A DNA stretch of 64,000 nucleotides from Flaviramulus basaltis (GCF_900114265.1 NZ_FPKV01000002.1:1054001-1118000); one strand, 5' to 3'; positions 44,125 to 53,327 are shown, numbered from the stretch's first letter. Numbers and translations are program-made. The notes: generated by a model from the sequence alone, not told the origin.

Positions 44125-45726
44125 TTATGAGATTAGAATAGTAAACGCTCCATTCAATGGCTCTAAGTTTTCTATAAGTTTAGGAATAAGCGATTCGCCA
44201 TATTCCAGATAAAATTCTGAAAAATTGGTGTTTCGTTCTTGTAAACTTTGGCTAGGAAATAACTCGTTTTGAAGTTCGGTCATTCTAGAAACCTCATCAG
44301 CTAATTTCTTTTTTTGAGCTTTTAACAAACGCTTTTCAAGATTATCTAATCCTTTTAATTGCTTAACTTCTTGAGCTTTTACAGCACCTAAAAACGATTT
44401 ATCTGTTTGTTCTGCAAGTTCATATAACCCTTTAAATTGCTGAATTAACTCTTCTTTTTGAGAAGAAAAATCAATATCGATATTAGATATCTCTCTTACT
44501 TTCTTATTAATAAACCTATCTCGTTTTAAGAAAACATCTTCATTAGAAATTTTTAAGCTTTGAAGTTTTTTATCTTGGCTTTCTGTTTTAATCAAAACTG
44601 AATTACGAAGTAATAATACAGGAAACGGAACTTTAACAGCATCAAAGAACTGTTTTAGTTGAAACCAATACGCCAACTCACCACCACCACCTATGTAGCA
44701 TAAATTAGGCAAAATAACTTCTTGGTATAAAGGCCGCATAATTACATTAGGCGAAAAACGCTCGGGGGCTTCATTTAAATGCTCAAGAATCTCACTCTGA
44801 TTCCAAGAAATTTTTGTGTCATTTACTTTATAAATAGCATCTTCAAAAACAATACGTTCCCTTAAGCCTTCTTTTAAATAGAATAAATTTATTTCTCTTG
44901 GGTTTACTTGGATTTTATAATTGCTTGGTAATTGATTTATTTGAGCATTAGTCTGAGAAACTGATTTGAATGATGTTTGGTTAACTAATTCTTCTTTAAC
45001 AAAAGGAATAAATTGTTTTTTTAATTCGGCATCATTAGCATCAATAATGACTAAACCATAATCTTTAAACAATTCATTTGCTAGAAAACGTGTAGCATCA
45101 GCTAAATTATTATGTTTTAAATAGGTATTTTTAAAAAGTGTTTTTAAATATTCTGCATTTTTAGTTGTTCCTATTTCTAAAGAAAACAAATTAAAAACAT
45201 CTTCTAAACCTTCTGTAGATAATTCTCCAACTGCTCCACTAGACTCTTTATTCCAATGCACTTTTTTCCCTTTGAAGTTGAAATAATTTATTTCTTCAAA
45301 ATCATGGTCTTCTGTCGCCATCCAATAAACAGGCACAAAATTAGAATTTGGATATTTAGTTTTAAGTTCTTTTGAAAGATTGATTGCAGAAACTATTTTA
45401 TATAGAAAATAAAGCGGCCCGGTAAATAAATTAAGTTGATGACCCGTAGTTATTGTAAAAGTATTACCCAGATTTAAACTTTCAATATTATTAAGGGTTG
45501 CTTCAGAAGCTTCAATATTTTTATATTGTTTATTTAAAGCAGAAACTAAAACAAGTCTTGATTGTTTACTAAAAGATGATTCTTTTTCTTCTATCTGTGT
45601 TTTAAAATTATCAATACTAGAAAAACGATTATAAAACGGTTTTAGTTCTGGTATTTCATCTAAATAATCACAAATTAACGATGAGAAATAGCCTGTTTTA
45701 TAAAAGGGTATTGTGTTTTGCTTCAT
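44125..45726 (-). CDS. bshC: Bacillithiol biosynthesis cysteine-adding enzyme
   Basis: 533 residues, normal for BshC. Marks include VSALNKQYKNIEASEATLNN, FTITTGHQLNLFTGPLYFLYK near the nucleotide-like site, VPVYWMATEDHDFEEINYF, IMRPLYQEVILPNLCYIGGGGELAYW, and the C-terminal coiled coil AVKAQEVKQLKGLDNLEKRL. It attaches cysteine to glucosaminyl malate in the last step of bacillithiol synthesis, a thiol common in Bacteroidota. BshA and BshB are not in the window. A nearly identical fragment of its 3' end is 1.6 kb downstream (42501-42782). Confidence 0.95.
   Translation of the reverse strand: MKQNTIPFYKTGYFSSLICDYLDEIPELKPFYNRFSSIDNFKTQIEEKESSFSKQSRLVLVSALNKQYKNIEASEATLNNIESLNLGNTFTITTGHQLNLFTGPLYFLYKIVSAINLSKELKTKYPNSNFVPVYWMATEDHDFEEINYFNFKGKKVHWNKESSGAVGELSTEGLEDVFNLFSLEIGTTKNAEYLKTLFKNTYLKHNNLADATRFLANELFKDYGLVIIDANDAELKKQFIPFVKEELVNQTSFKSVSQTNAQINQLPSNYKIQVNPREINLFYLKEGLRERIVFEDAIYKVNDTKISWNQSEILEHLNEAPERFSPNVIMRPLYQEVILPNLCYIGGGGELAYWFQLKQFFDAVKVPFPVLLLRNSVLIKTESQDKKLQSLKISNEDVFLKRDRFINKKVREISNIDIDFSSQKEELIQQFKGLYELAEQTDKSFLGAVKAQEVKQLKGLDNLEKRLLKAQKKKLADEVSRMTELQNELFPSQSLQERNTNFSEFYLEYGESLIPKLIENLEPLNGAFTILIS
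44156..44399. repeat. bshC 3' direct repeat (second copy 42532-42775)
   Basis: The 3' part of bshC is repeated in direct orientation at 42532-42775, 1624 bp away. The first 116 bp differ at one base; similarity then drops, with scattered substitutions but no evident gaps. The ThuA-like gene lies between the two copies. Confidence 0.88.
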
Positions 45727-45932
45727 ATTTTAATTAAAAATCATGTAAATATACAGCTATTCTATTTTTTGAAATCTAAAAATTAAGTTAAGAGTTAAAA
45801 ATATGCAAAGTCATTTACATTGTTTAATTATAATCCTTTTCTAATAAACTTTATACAAACTAAACACTCACATAATTACTAGGTAACATTTAACCTAAAC
45901 TAAAGCCTATTCTTTAATACTAAAGTAACCTT

Positions 45933-45995
45933 ATTAACCTTGCATTAACCCTAAATTAAACAAAGCACATTAATCAATTAACATGATTCATAACA
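45933..45995 (+). promoter_or_regulatory. Pho-box-like array of 11-bp-phased TTAAC repeats
   Basis: Octamers at an exact 11-bp step: ATTAACCT (45933), ATTAACCC (45944), ATTAAACA (45955), an off-consensus CACATTAA (45966), ATTAACAT (45977) and TCATAACA (45988). Tandem TTAAC-type octamers with 3-bp spacers are the form of PhoB/PhoP boxes in other phyla. The array ends 8 bp before a perfect -7 element that lacks a -33 box, the position expected of an activator. The link to phosphate control is inference. Confidence 0.5.
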
Positions 45996-46003
45996 TCTAA
46001 TCA

Positions 46004-46011
46004 TAATTTTG
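46004..46011 (+). promoter_or_regulatory. Probable -7 element for the PhoX-like gene
   Basis: TAATTTTG matches TAnnTTTG. No TTTG lies 19-21 bp upstream; phased repeats occupy that place. It predicts a leader of about 30 nt before the ATG at 46045. Confidence 0.55.
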
Positions 46012-46044
46012 AGATAAATAAAAACCAAAAATATTATTTAAATT

Positions 46045-47577
46045 ATGAAAAAATTACTCAACCTTATTTTAACCCTAATAGTCTTAACTGCGACGAGTAC
46101 GGCTATTGTAAGTTGTCAACCAGAAGATGGTAAAGATGGCATCAATGGGCAAGATGGACTAGACGGTAACGACGGGCAAGATGGACAGGACGGTGAAGAT
46201 TTCACACCAAATCCAGACATGTTCTCAAACAAATCATTATTAGATCCTTTAGTTATTATTAATGAAAATTTTAGTGGCGTAAAAGCTTACTCAATAATAA
46301 GTTCTTTTGATGTACTTCCTAATGGATTTAGATTGGTTGGTGCTCAAGATGGTGCTGGTCTTTTAAAAGACGGCGACGAATATATATATGTAGTTAATGC
46401 TGAAGATGATTATGGTGTTTCTAGAATTCGTTTAGACGAAAACTTAACACCAATTAAAGGTGAGTGGTTATTAAACGCAGGAGTTGCAGATTATGCAAGA
46501 CAATGTTCTGGCACTATGTGGGAAGCAGCTATTCATGGTGGTGATAAAGACATCTTTTTATCGGCTTCTGAAAGTATAGCTTATGACGTTAAAGGTATAG
46601 ACCCATGGATTGAAACACCAACACCAACTGCAGATTTTGGCTTAGATGCTTTAGGAGAATTCTCATGGGAAAATGCAGTACCATTACCTAAAGATGCTTA
46701 TTCTGGAAAAACAGTAATTATTGGTGGTGATGATGATTCTAGTGGATCAAAAGGTCAAGTTGCTATGTATTTGTCTGAAAATGGAGATGCCGATTTAGAA
46801 AATGGTAAAATACATGTATTAAGATTTAAACAAGTTTCTGATGGTGCAGGTGGTGTACAAGATGTTACAGCTGATACTGTTTATGACGAAGGTAGCTTAG
46901 ATTTTGGTAAACCTTATGATGTAGAGTTTGTTGAAATAGTTGACGGAGCTGCCATGACAAAAAATGAAATGGAAACGGCATGTACTAGCGTTTTTGCTTC
47001 TCAATTTATAAGAGTTGAAGATGTAGATTACCAAAAAGGAAGCGATGCAAACGCTAGAAATGTATATTTTGCTGTAACTGGTTTAGGTCCTAATACAGGT
47101 GATGTTAATGACTGGGGAACTATTTACAAATTAGAATTAGATGAAACAAATCCTTTAATTGGTAAATTAACACAAATTGTTAGTGGAAATACAGATTCTA
47201 ATAATAATGACGGAAATCTTTCCACACTTCAAAGTCCAGATAATATTTGTGTTACCGAAAATTATGTTTACTTCCAGGAAGATCCAAATTCTTTTAGCAG
47301 AAATCATGCAGCCCAAATATATCAAACAGATTTAGATGGAAATAACCCTGTAGTTGTTTTAGAATTGAAAATAGAAAGCAACTTATCTCCTACAGGAAGC
47401 ACTGGCTTTTCAGGTGAGTTTGGAGCCTTAATTGATATTTCTGATAAAGTTGGTGTACCAGATACTTTCATGCTAAACTTACAACCACATTACTGGCAAA
47501 GTACAGAGTTTGTTTCAACAAACTTACCTCACAACCAAGGAGGACAAATTGTTTTATTACAAGGATTACCTAGATAA
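46045..47577 (+). CDS. PhoX-like (DUF839-type) lipoprotein with collagen-like linker
   Basis: 510 residues. Lipoprotein signal ending in AIVSC (about residue 24), then a Gly-x-x linker (about 29-53, GKDGINGQDGLDGNDGQDGQ), as in surface lipoproteins. The rest is a beta-propeller-like chain with PhoX-type features: RQCSGTMWEAA, VIIGGDDDSSGSKGQVAMYLSE, FVEIVDGAAM, VYFAVTG and LQSPDNICVTENYVYFQED. PhoX enzymes are iron- and calcium-dependent alkaline phosphatases. Some canonical acidic ligands are hard to place here, so activity is uncertain. It is preceded by Pho-box-like repeats, which fits phosphate control, and is followed by a di-heme peroxidase gene. Confidence 0.6.
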   Translation: MKKLLNLILTLIVLTATSTAIVSCQPEDGKDGINGQDGLDGNDGQDGQDGEDFTPNPDMFSNKSLLDPLVIINENFSGVKAYSIISSFDVLPNGFRLVGAQDGAGLLKDGDEYIYVVNAEDDYGVSRIRLDENLTPIKGEWLLNAGVADYARQCSGTMWEAAIHGGDKDIFLSASESIAYDVKGIDPWIETPTPTADFGLDALGEFSWENAVPLPKDAYSGKTVIIGGDDDSSGSKGQVAMYLSENGDADLENGKIHVLRFKQVSDGAGGVQDVTADTVYDEGSLDFGKPYDVEFVEIVDGAAMTKNEMETACTSVFASQFIRVEDVDYQKGSDANARNVYFAVTGLGPNTGDVNDWGTIYKLELDETNPLIGKLTQIVSGNTDSNNNDGNLSTLQSPDNICVTENYVYFQEDPNSFSRNHAAQIYQTDLDGNNPVVVLELKIESNLSPTGSTGFSGEFGALIDISDKVGVPDTFMLNLQPHYWQSTEFVSTNLPHNQGGQIVLLQGLPR

Positions 47578-47598
47578 ACACAATAATCTGCTACAACC

Positions 47599-47630
47599 AA
47601 GAATCTCTATTTTTATTAATAGAGATTCTT
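47599..47630. terminator. Hairpin between the PhoX-like and peroxidase genes
   Basis: AAGAATCTCTAT (47599-47610) pairs perfectly with ATAGAGATTCTT (47619-47630), 12 bp with an 8-base loop. Only a weak T-run follows, so it may be a partial terminator or an mRNA stabiliser between two co-transcribed genes. Confidence 0.5.
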
Positions 47631-47659
47631 CTATTTATAAAAACCCACATAACTAAGCG

Positions 47660-49480
47660 ATGTATCACACTATTAAGAAATTAATTATTCTATCTATTTT
47701 ATTATTTATAATAACTTCTTGTAATAATTCTAAAAAAGAAACTATCCCAGTAACAGATTGGTCTTATGCTCAAAATTATTATTTAGAAAACATTACTTAT
47801 GCATTAACTTATTTAGATAGCTTGGAACTCGTGGGCATTAATGGAGAAAAGTCCAAAACATATTTTACTTTATCTAGAGAAGCATTTAAAAAGGCAGAAC
47901 CTTATGCTTCTTACTTAAATCCAGAAGTTGGACATAGAACAAACGGACCAGCACTTCCTGTTTATAAAGAAGATAGCGGTAAAATTATTAAACCTGTTGG
48001 ATACCAAAAAATTGAAGAAAGTATTTATGAAAATGAAACTTCGTTAGAAGATTTCAAGCAAGAATTATATGTCACTAAAGGCATGCTATCTGTTCTAAAA
48101 AAAGGCATTGAAAAAAGAGAATTAAATGCGCAACGCTTTTTTATTGCTACACATCAACAATTATTTAGAATAGTAAGTTTAGCTATTTCTGGTTTTGACA
48201 CACCTGTAAGTCATTTAGGTATTAATGAAACTATAGTTTCTTTAGAAAGTTTACAAACAGTTTATAATAATACCATTCAAAATATTATTGACAGTAAAAA
48301 CAAATCTCTAGACACCGAATTTCAAAACAACATATTAAAAGCCATCGAATTTATTAATAACAATACTGATTTTGATATGTTTGATAGATTTACCTTCACT
48401 AGAGATTACATGAATCCCATTACAAGAAATTGGGTAGAAATACGTAGAACGAGTCAGCTTTGGGAACCTATAAATACCGAACCCTTTAACTTTGATGCAC
48501 CTACATTTTTTGAAAACAACTCGTTTAATTTAAATTATTTCACACCAGCAATCAACAAAAACCCTACGCAAAAACAAATTAAACTTGGAGAAAAACTGTT
48601 TTCAGACCCTATGCTTTCTGCAAATGGAAATATGGCTTGTGTAACTTGCCATATACCTAGTAAAGGCTATGCTGATGGTTTGGCTGTTAATTTAGATAAT
48701 GAAAGAAAGCCCTTAGAGCGCAATACACCATCACTTATAAATACTGCTTTCCAACAAAGTTTCTTTTTAGATGGACGTTCTAAAACTCTCTTAGATCAAA
48801 TTTCATTAGTGTTTAAAAATAATAAAGAATTTAACACAAATGTGCATGAGTTTTCTAATGCTATTTTAGAAGATTCATCTTATATTAAGCTCTTTAAAGA
48901 GGCGTATGGACAAGTTCCTAAAAAAAACACAGCTGTTATAAAAGCCATCTCATCATATATTTCAACATTAAATGGATTCAATTCAAAATTCGATAAAAAT
49001 ATTAGAGGTGAAGAAAACACTTATACCGAAGAAGAAAAACTAGGTTATAATTTATTTATGGGTAAAGCACTTTGTGCAACATGTCATTTTATACCATTAA
49101 CAAATGGCACAGTACCTCCATTTTTTAATGAAACCGAAAAAGAAGTTATAGGAGTTCCTGAAACTGCTGATAATAAAAAACTAGATGATGATTTAGGTTT
49201 TTATTGGAGATATAATGAAGATTTACATAAGGGCATGTTTAAAACACCATCCATTAGAAATGCTGAAATAACAGGTCCATACATGCATAATGGTGTTTAC
49301 AAAACTTTAGAAGAAGTTATTGAGTTTTATAACCTTGGTGGCGGTGGCGGACTTGGCTTCGATTTAGAACACCAAACACTTCCATTTGATGAGTTGAATT
49401 TAACTGAAAAAGAACAAGCTAGTTTGGTTGCTTTTATGAAAACACTAACAGACAATAATGTCTCTTCAAACTACAATTAA
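47660..49480 (+). CDS. Di-heme cytochrome c peroxidase (CcpA/MauG family) lipoprotein
   Basis: 606 residues. Lipoprotein signal IILSILLFIITSC. Residues 30-290 form an alpha-helical N-terminal domain of unknown role. The C-terminal half is a bacterial di-heme peroxidase: heme site 1 CVTCH (about 326-330, NGNMACVTCHIPSKGYADG), heme site 2 CATCH (about 472-476, GKALCATCHFIPLTNG), and TPSIRNAEITGPYMHNGV with the distal Met region. It should reduce peroxide or oxidise an organic or protein substrate in the periplasm. It starts 83 bp after the PhoX-like gene, with a hairpin between, so the two may share a transcript. Confidence 0.9.
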   Translation: MYHTIKKLIILSILLFIITSCNNSKKETIPVTDWSYAQNYYLENITYALTYLDSLELVGINGEKSKTYFTLSREAFKKAEPYASYLNPEVGHRTNGPALPVYKEDSGKIIKPVGYQKIEESIYENETSLEDFKQELYVTKGMLSVLKKGIEKRELNAQRFFIATHQQLFRIVSLAISGFDTPVSHLGINETIVSLESLQTVYNNTIQNIIDSKNKSLDTEFQNNILKAIEFINNNTDFDMFDRFTFTRDYMNPITRNWVEIRRTSQLWEPINTEPFNFDAPTFFENNSFNLNYFTPAINKNPTQKQIKLGEKLFSDPMLSANGNMACVTCHIPSKGYADGLAVNLDNERKPLERNTPSLINTAFQQSFFLDGRSKTLLDQISLVFKNNKEFNTNVHEFSNAILEDSSYIKLFKEAYGQVPKKNTAVIKAISSYISTLNGFNSKFDKNIRGEENTYTEEEKLGYNLFMGKALCATCHFIPLTNGTVPPFFNETEKEVIGVPETADNKKLDDDLGFYWRYNEDLHKGMFKTPSIRNAEITGPYMHNGVYKTLEEVIEFYNLGGGGGLGFDLEHQTLPFDELNLTEKEQASLVAFMKTLTDNNVSSNYN

Positions 49481-49618
49481 ATAATTATAAAACTCTAAAT
49501 ATTTCTCATCTAAATTTGCTTCATGTAATTTAATTACCACATAAAATAATATATAAAAGTAATCACTTAAAAATTACGTTTGTCAATTTTAAATAGTTTT
49601 ACATAATTGTTTTTTAAC

Positions 49619-49626
49619 TAATTTTG
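49619..49626 (+). promoter_or_regulatory. Probable -7 element for the terC-like gene
   Basis: TAATTTTG is a perfect TAnnTTTG 19 bp before the GTG start at 49646. A TTTT (49597-49600) sits 18 bp upstream in place of TTTG. Confidence 0.4.
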
Positions 49627-49645
49627 TATTCTAATTTTTTATAAA

Positions 49646-50437
49646 GTGATAGACTTTTTACTTACTAGTGATGCTATAATGGCATTATTAACCTTAACAT
49701 TTTTAGAAATAATTCTGGGTATTGATAATATTGTTTTCATATCAATAGCTGCAAACAAACTACCAGAACATCAGCGATCAAAAGCGACAACTATTGGCTT
49801 ATTATTAGCCATGATACAACGAATTTTACTGCTATTTTTTGTTAGTTTTTTAATTGGTTTAAAAGAACCTTTTTACACTATTGAGTTAACATGGCTACAT
49901 ATTGCTATAAGTTGGCAAGCGATTATATTATTTGTTGGCGGATTATTTTTAATCTATAAAAGCACCTCAGAAATTCATGAAAAAGTAGAACTGCCAAATC
50001 ATGATGAAAATAATCTTAATAAAAAGAAGCTTAAAAGTTTATCTCAAGCCATTTTTCAAATATTAATTATAGATTTCATATTTTCTATAGACTCTATTTT
50101 AACAGCTGTTGGTATGACTAATGGATTACATCCTAACCATAATTACAATTTAGTTTTAATGATAATTGCTGTCGTTATTTCTATTGCTATTATGATAGGT
50201 TTTGCTAACCCAATACGAAAATTTATAGATTCTCACCCAAGTATGCAATTACTAGGATTAGCCTTTTTAATATTAATTGGTTTTATGCTAATTACTGAAT
50301 CGGCACATTTATCGCACACAAAATTATTTGGTAATGAGGTAGGTGCAATACCTAAAGGCTATCTGTATTTTGCTATTGCATTTTCACTTTTTGTTGAATT
50401 TTTAAATTTTAGAATCCAAAAAAAGAACAAGGCATAG
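49646..50437 (+). CDS. TerC family integral membrane protein
   Basis: 263 residues, seven or eight hydrophobic segments. TerC marks: FLEIILGIDNIVFISIAANKLP near the start and IDFIFSIDSILTAVGM in the middle, with paired acidic residues in membrane helices as expected for metal binding. The start codon is GTG (49646); no in-frame ATG upstream. TerC-type proteins are linked to tellurite resistance and, in Bacillus, to manganese efflux or metalation of exported enzymes. A metal-supply role for secreted enzymes is possible but not shown here. Confidence 0.9.
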   Translation: MIDFLLTSDAIMALLTLTFLEIILGIDNIVFISIAANKLPEHQRSKATTIGLLLAMIQRILLLFFVSFLIGLKEPFYTIELTWLHIAISWQAIILFVGGLFLIYKSTSEIHEKVELPNHDENNLNKKKLKSLSQAIFQILIIDFIFSIDSILTAVGMTNGLHPNHNYNLVLMIIAVVISIAIMIGFANPIRKFIDSHPSMQLLGLAFLILIGFMLITESAHLSHTKLFGNEVGAIPKGYLYFAIAFSLFVEFLNFRIQKKNKA

Positions 50438-50503
50438 TAATTACCAATATAATCCATAGTGTGTATTTGTTTCGTATATAGTTATTATCTAAACATTTAC
50501 CCC

Positions 50504-51625
50504 ATGAAATGCTTAACCTACCAAATTATTAAACTTGCTTTAAGTTTATTTTTAGTTTTTTTAATATTCAACTGTTCAAATGAGAGTATTAAAAATGATT
50601 CTATAATTGTTAATAATCCTTTAGAAAATCCAGAAGATGGTCCACCAGCAGGAAACCCTGATGGTGATTCTGCCATTCCTAGTGATGCTGGTTTAGAAGA
50701 TGTTTCCAATCCAGACACTATAATTGGTAATGGCTCACCAGAAAGCTGTACATGTGATGCTGTTGTTAATGCTGTTGCTAAAGGCGGAAAAATAACGTTT
50801 AATTGTGGTACTCAGCCAGTAACTATTATTATGGATAAACCAGCCAAAGTCTTTAACAATGCTAATCCAGAAGTTATAATTGATGGTGGTGGTTTAGTGA
50901 CTTTAAGCGGTAATGGAGCTACAAGAATTTTATATATGAATACTTGTGATGCTAACCAAGTTTGGACAACAGACCATTGTCAAAATCAAGATACACCAAA
51001 ACTTACTGTGCAAAATATAACATTTGCTGATGGAAATTCTACATCAGAAACAGAATACTCAGGAGGAGGTGCAATTTGGGTAAGAGGCGGTCGTTTTAAA
51101 GCTGTAAATTCAAGGTTTTTTAATAATGTTTGCGCAAGTATTGGACCAGATGTTGGTGGTGGTGCAATTAGAGTTTTTAGTCAATATAATAACTTACCTG
51201 TATTTATTACTAACTCTACCTTTGGAGGTGCTGAAGGTTATGGAAATATAGGTTCAAATGGCGGCGGTATAAGCAGTATTGGTGTATCTTGGACTATAAT
51301 TAATAGTTTATTCTCGCATAACAAAGCCATTGGTAATGGTGGTAATCCATCAGAAGCTGGCACTCCTGGCGGCGGCAGTGGTGGTGCTATTTATAATGAT
51401 GGCAATACCATGACTTTAAGTATTTTTGGAACACGAATTGAAGAAAACGAAGTAAACTCATATGGTTCATCCATATTTTTTGTGAGCAACGATCATTCTG
51501 GAAATATTAAAATTGACAATTCTATAATTCAAAACAATATTGGAGGTTCTTGGTATCCAATATATCCAAGTATTTCTATGCATTCAGATACTCCTATTTC
51601 TGTGACTAATTCAACAATTGAATAA
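50504..51625 (+). CDS. Beta-helix repeat lipoprotein
   Basis: 373 residues from the ATG at 50504. A frame extends 15 codons further upstream to 50459, but the internal start gives a proper lipoprotein signal (IIKLALSLFLVFLIFNC). A Pro/Gly/Asp-rich linker (about 40-75) precedes a right-handed beta-helix-like region with repeated Gly-Gly-Gly-Ala-Ile turns (YSGGGAIWVRGGRF, GGGAIRVFS, GGGISSIG, GSGGAIYNDGNTM), as in pectate-lyase-like and PMP-type proteins. No lyase catalytic site was recognised. Surface adhesion or polysaccharide binding is the likely role; substrate unknown. Confidence 0.75.
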   Translation: MKCLTYQIIKLALSLFLVFLIFNCSNESIKNDSIIVNNPLENPEDGPPAGNPDGDSAIPSDAGLEDVSNPDTIIGNGSPESCTCDAVVNAVAKGGKITFNCGTQPVTIIMDKPAKVFNNANPEVIIDGGGLVTLSGNGATRILYMNTCDANQVWTTDHCQNQDTPKLTVQNITFADGNSTSETEYSGGGAIWVRGGRFKAVNSRFFNNVCASIGPDVGGGAIRVFSQYNNLPVFITNSTFGGAEGYGNIGSNGGGISSIGVSWTIINSLFSHNKAIGNGGNPSEAGTPGGGSGGAIYNDGNTMTLSIFGTRIEENEVNSYGSSIFFVSNDHSGNIKIDNSIIQNNIGGSWYPIYPSISMHSDTPISVTNSTIE

Positions 51626-51771
51626 TTTAAACCCTTTTTGGTTTTAAAAGTATTACTAGCTTGTCTGATAAAAACATAAAAAAAATCTTGAATCGAACAA
51701 AAACCATCTGATTATTAGGTTTTTATATTGAATTTTTTCGTATCTTAAGTGCTCTTCTAAACTTAAAAGCC

Positions 51772-53037
51772 ATGAAAAAATTAACTCAATTAACTTTGAT
51801 TTACATTTGTGCTTCATTTTTATTTTGCACAAATATTACTGCACAAACTGAAACTGAGGAGGTATACAAGGAACTAGAAGGAAAAGTCATTGATGCCAAC
51901 TTAAAAGACCCACTTATATTTGCCGATATTGTTATAAAGGACTCAAATATTAGTACTGTAACTAATGCAGATGGTGAATTTCTACTTAAAATACCAGAAA
52001 AATTTTTTGATGGTATACTAACCATTTCTCATTTAGGATATGAAAAAAGAGAGATTAAAATTTCATCTTTAAATAATCATGAAAAGATAGATTTAACTGC
52101 TGCTATTACTAAACTAGATGAAGTAAGCATAACTACTACAAAAAAAGATGCTAAATCTTTAGTTATTGAAACATTAAGTAAAAAAAGTGAACTTTATAAT
52201 ACTAATAACACTTTAATGACAGCCTTTTACAGGGAAACCATTAAAAAAAGAAGACGTAATGCTTCGCTCTCTGAAGCTGTTGTGAAAATACATAAGCAAC
52301 CTTATAGTAATTTAAAAAGGGATTATATAGAACTTGTTAAAGCTCGTAAAAATACAGACTACACTAAATTAGATACTATTGCATTCAAACTTCAAGGTGG
52401 ACCATTTAGTAACTTGTATACAGATATTATAAAATACCCAGAATATATTTTTACTAAAGAAACTATAGATTTATATAATTTTAATTTTGACAAATCCACT
52501 CGTATTAACGAAAAGCTAATCTATGTTGTTAATTTTAAACAAAAAGAAAATGTAAATGATCCCTTATATTTTGGAAAGCTATACATTGATGCCGAAACTT
52601 TGGCTTTAACTAATGCAACATATAGTTTAAATGTTTCTAATAAAGAACTAACAAGCCAAATGTATGTGCGTAAAAAACCTAGAAAAGTTGATGTGTATCC
52701 AACAGAAGCCACCTATCGTGTAAATTATAGAACTAAAGATGGAAAATGGCATTATGCTTACAGTAATATTTCACTAACTTTTAAAGTAAATTGGGAAGGA
52801 AAACTTTTTAACAACGTTTATACTCTAAGTAGTGAAATGGCTATAACAGATTGGGAAATAGTGGATGAAAAACTAGCTAAAAACAAAAGTCAGATAATAC
52901 GGCCCACAACTATATTAAGCGAAAAAGCTTCTGGGTTTTCAGATCCAAGGTTTTGGGGAGCATATAATATTATTGAGCCAGAAAAATCCATTGAATCTGC
53001 AATTAAAAAAATACAAAAACAGCTTAAACGAACTTAA
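51772..53037 (+). CDS. CarboxypepD_reg-like domain protein, probably periplasmic/outer-membrane
   Basis: 421 residues. Signal peptide (TQLTLIYICASFLFCTNITAQ). Residues about 33-115 are a carboxypeptidase-regulatory-like domain (LEGKVIDANLKDPLIFADIVIK, TNADGEFLLKIP, LTISHLGYEKREI). The rest (about 120-421) is a conserved region found after such domains in Bacteroidota (TAFYRETIKKRRRNASLSEAVVKIHKQ; IDAETLALTNATYSL), with no catalytic motif known to me. Such proteins are thought to act at the envelope. A strong terminator (53085-53131) follows. Confidence 0.8.
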   Translation: MKKLTQLTLIYICASFLFCTNITAQTETEEVYKELEGKVIDANLKDPLIFADIVIKDSNISTVTNADGEFLLKIPEKFFDGILTISHLGYEKREIKISSLNNHEKIDLTAAITKLDEVSITTTKKDAKSLVIETLSKKSELYNTNNTLMTAFYRETIKKRRRNASLSEAVVKIHKQPYSNLKRDYIELVKARKNTDYTKLDTIAFKLQGGPFSNLYTDIIKYPEYIFTKETIDLYNFNFDKSTRINEKLIYVVNFKQKENVNDPLYFGKLYIDAETLALTNATYSLNVSNKELTSQMYVRKKPRKVDVYPTEATYRVNYRTKDGKWHYAYSNISLTFKVNWEGKLFNNVYTLSSEMAITDWEIVDEKLAKNKSQIIRPTTILSEKASGFSDPRFWGAYNIIEPEKSIESAIKKIQKQLKRT

Positions 53038-53084
53038 TTAAAAAAAGCATTTTAGTTTTATTAATGTAAATTGAGGTTATAATT

Positions 53085-53131
53085 AAAATATTAGGTAGTT
53101 TATTTTTAAGAAATTAACCACCTAATATTTT
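53085..53131 (+). terminator. Terminator after the CarboxypepD_reg-like gene
   Basis: AAAATATTAGGT (53085-53096) pairs perfectly with ACCTAATATTTT (53120-53131), and further weaker pairing extends into the loop. TTTTTG follows. It ends the transcript of the gene stopping at 53037. Confidence 0.75.
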
Positions 53132-53327
53132 TTGTTTGTTTCTGTAATTCATTTTTTTAACTCTACAAAACCCATTGAAAATAAGATCGTTATGCTTAAA
53201 ATGTTAATTTTAACATCTTTTAATCGAATTTATTTGCGTTTTATCGTTTAATTAATAAATCTTATTAGTTTTGAATACAATTCAATAAAATTATTAGCTA
53301 TTATTGATTTTAAATTAAAAGTTTTAC

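Larger units (their letters stand above)
45727..46044. other. Intergenic control region between bshC and the PhoX-like gene
   Basis: About 318 bp without a gene. The right half holds TTAAC-type repeats phased at 11 bp (45933-45995) and a TAATTTTG promoter element (46004-46011) for the PhoX-like gene. The left half serves bshC; no convincing bshC promoter was found. Confidence 0.55.
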
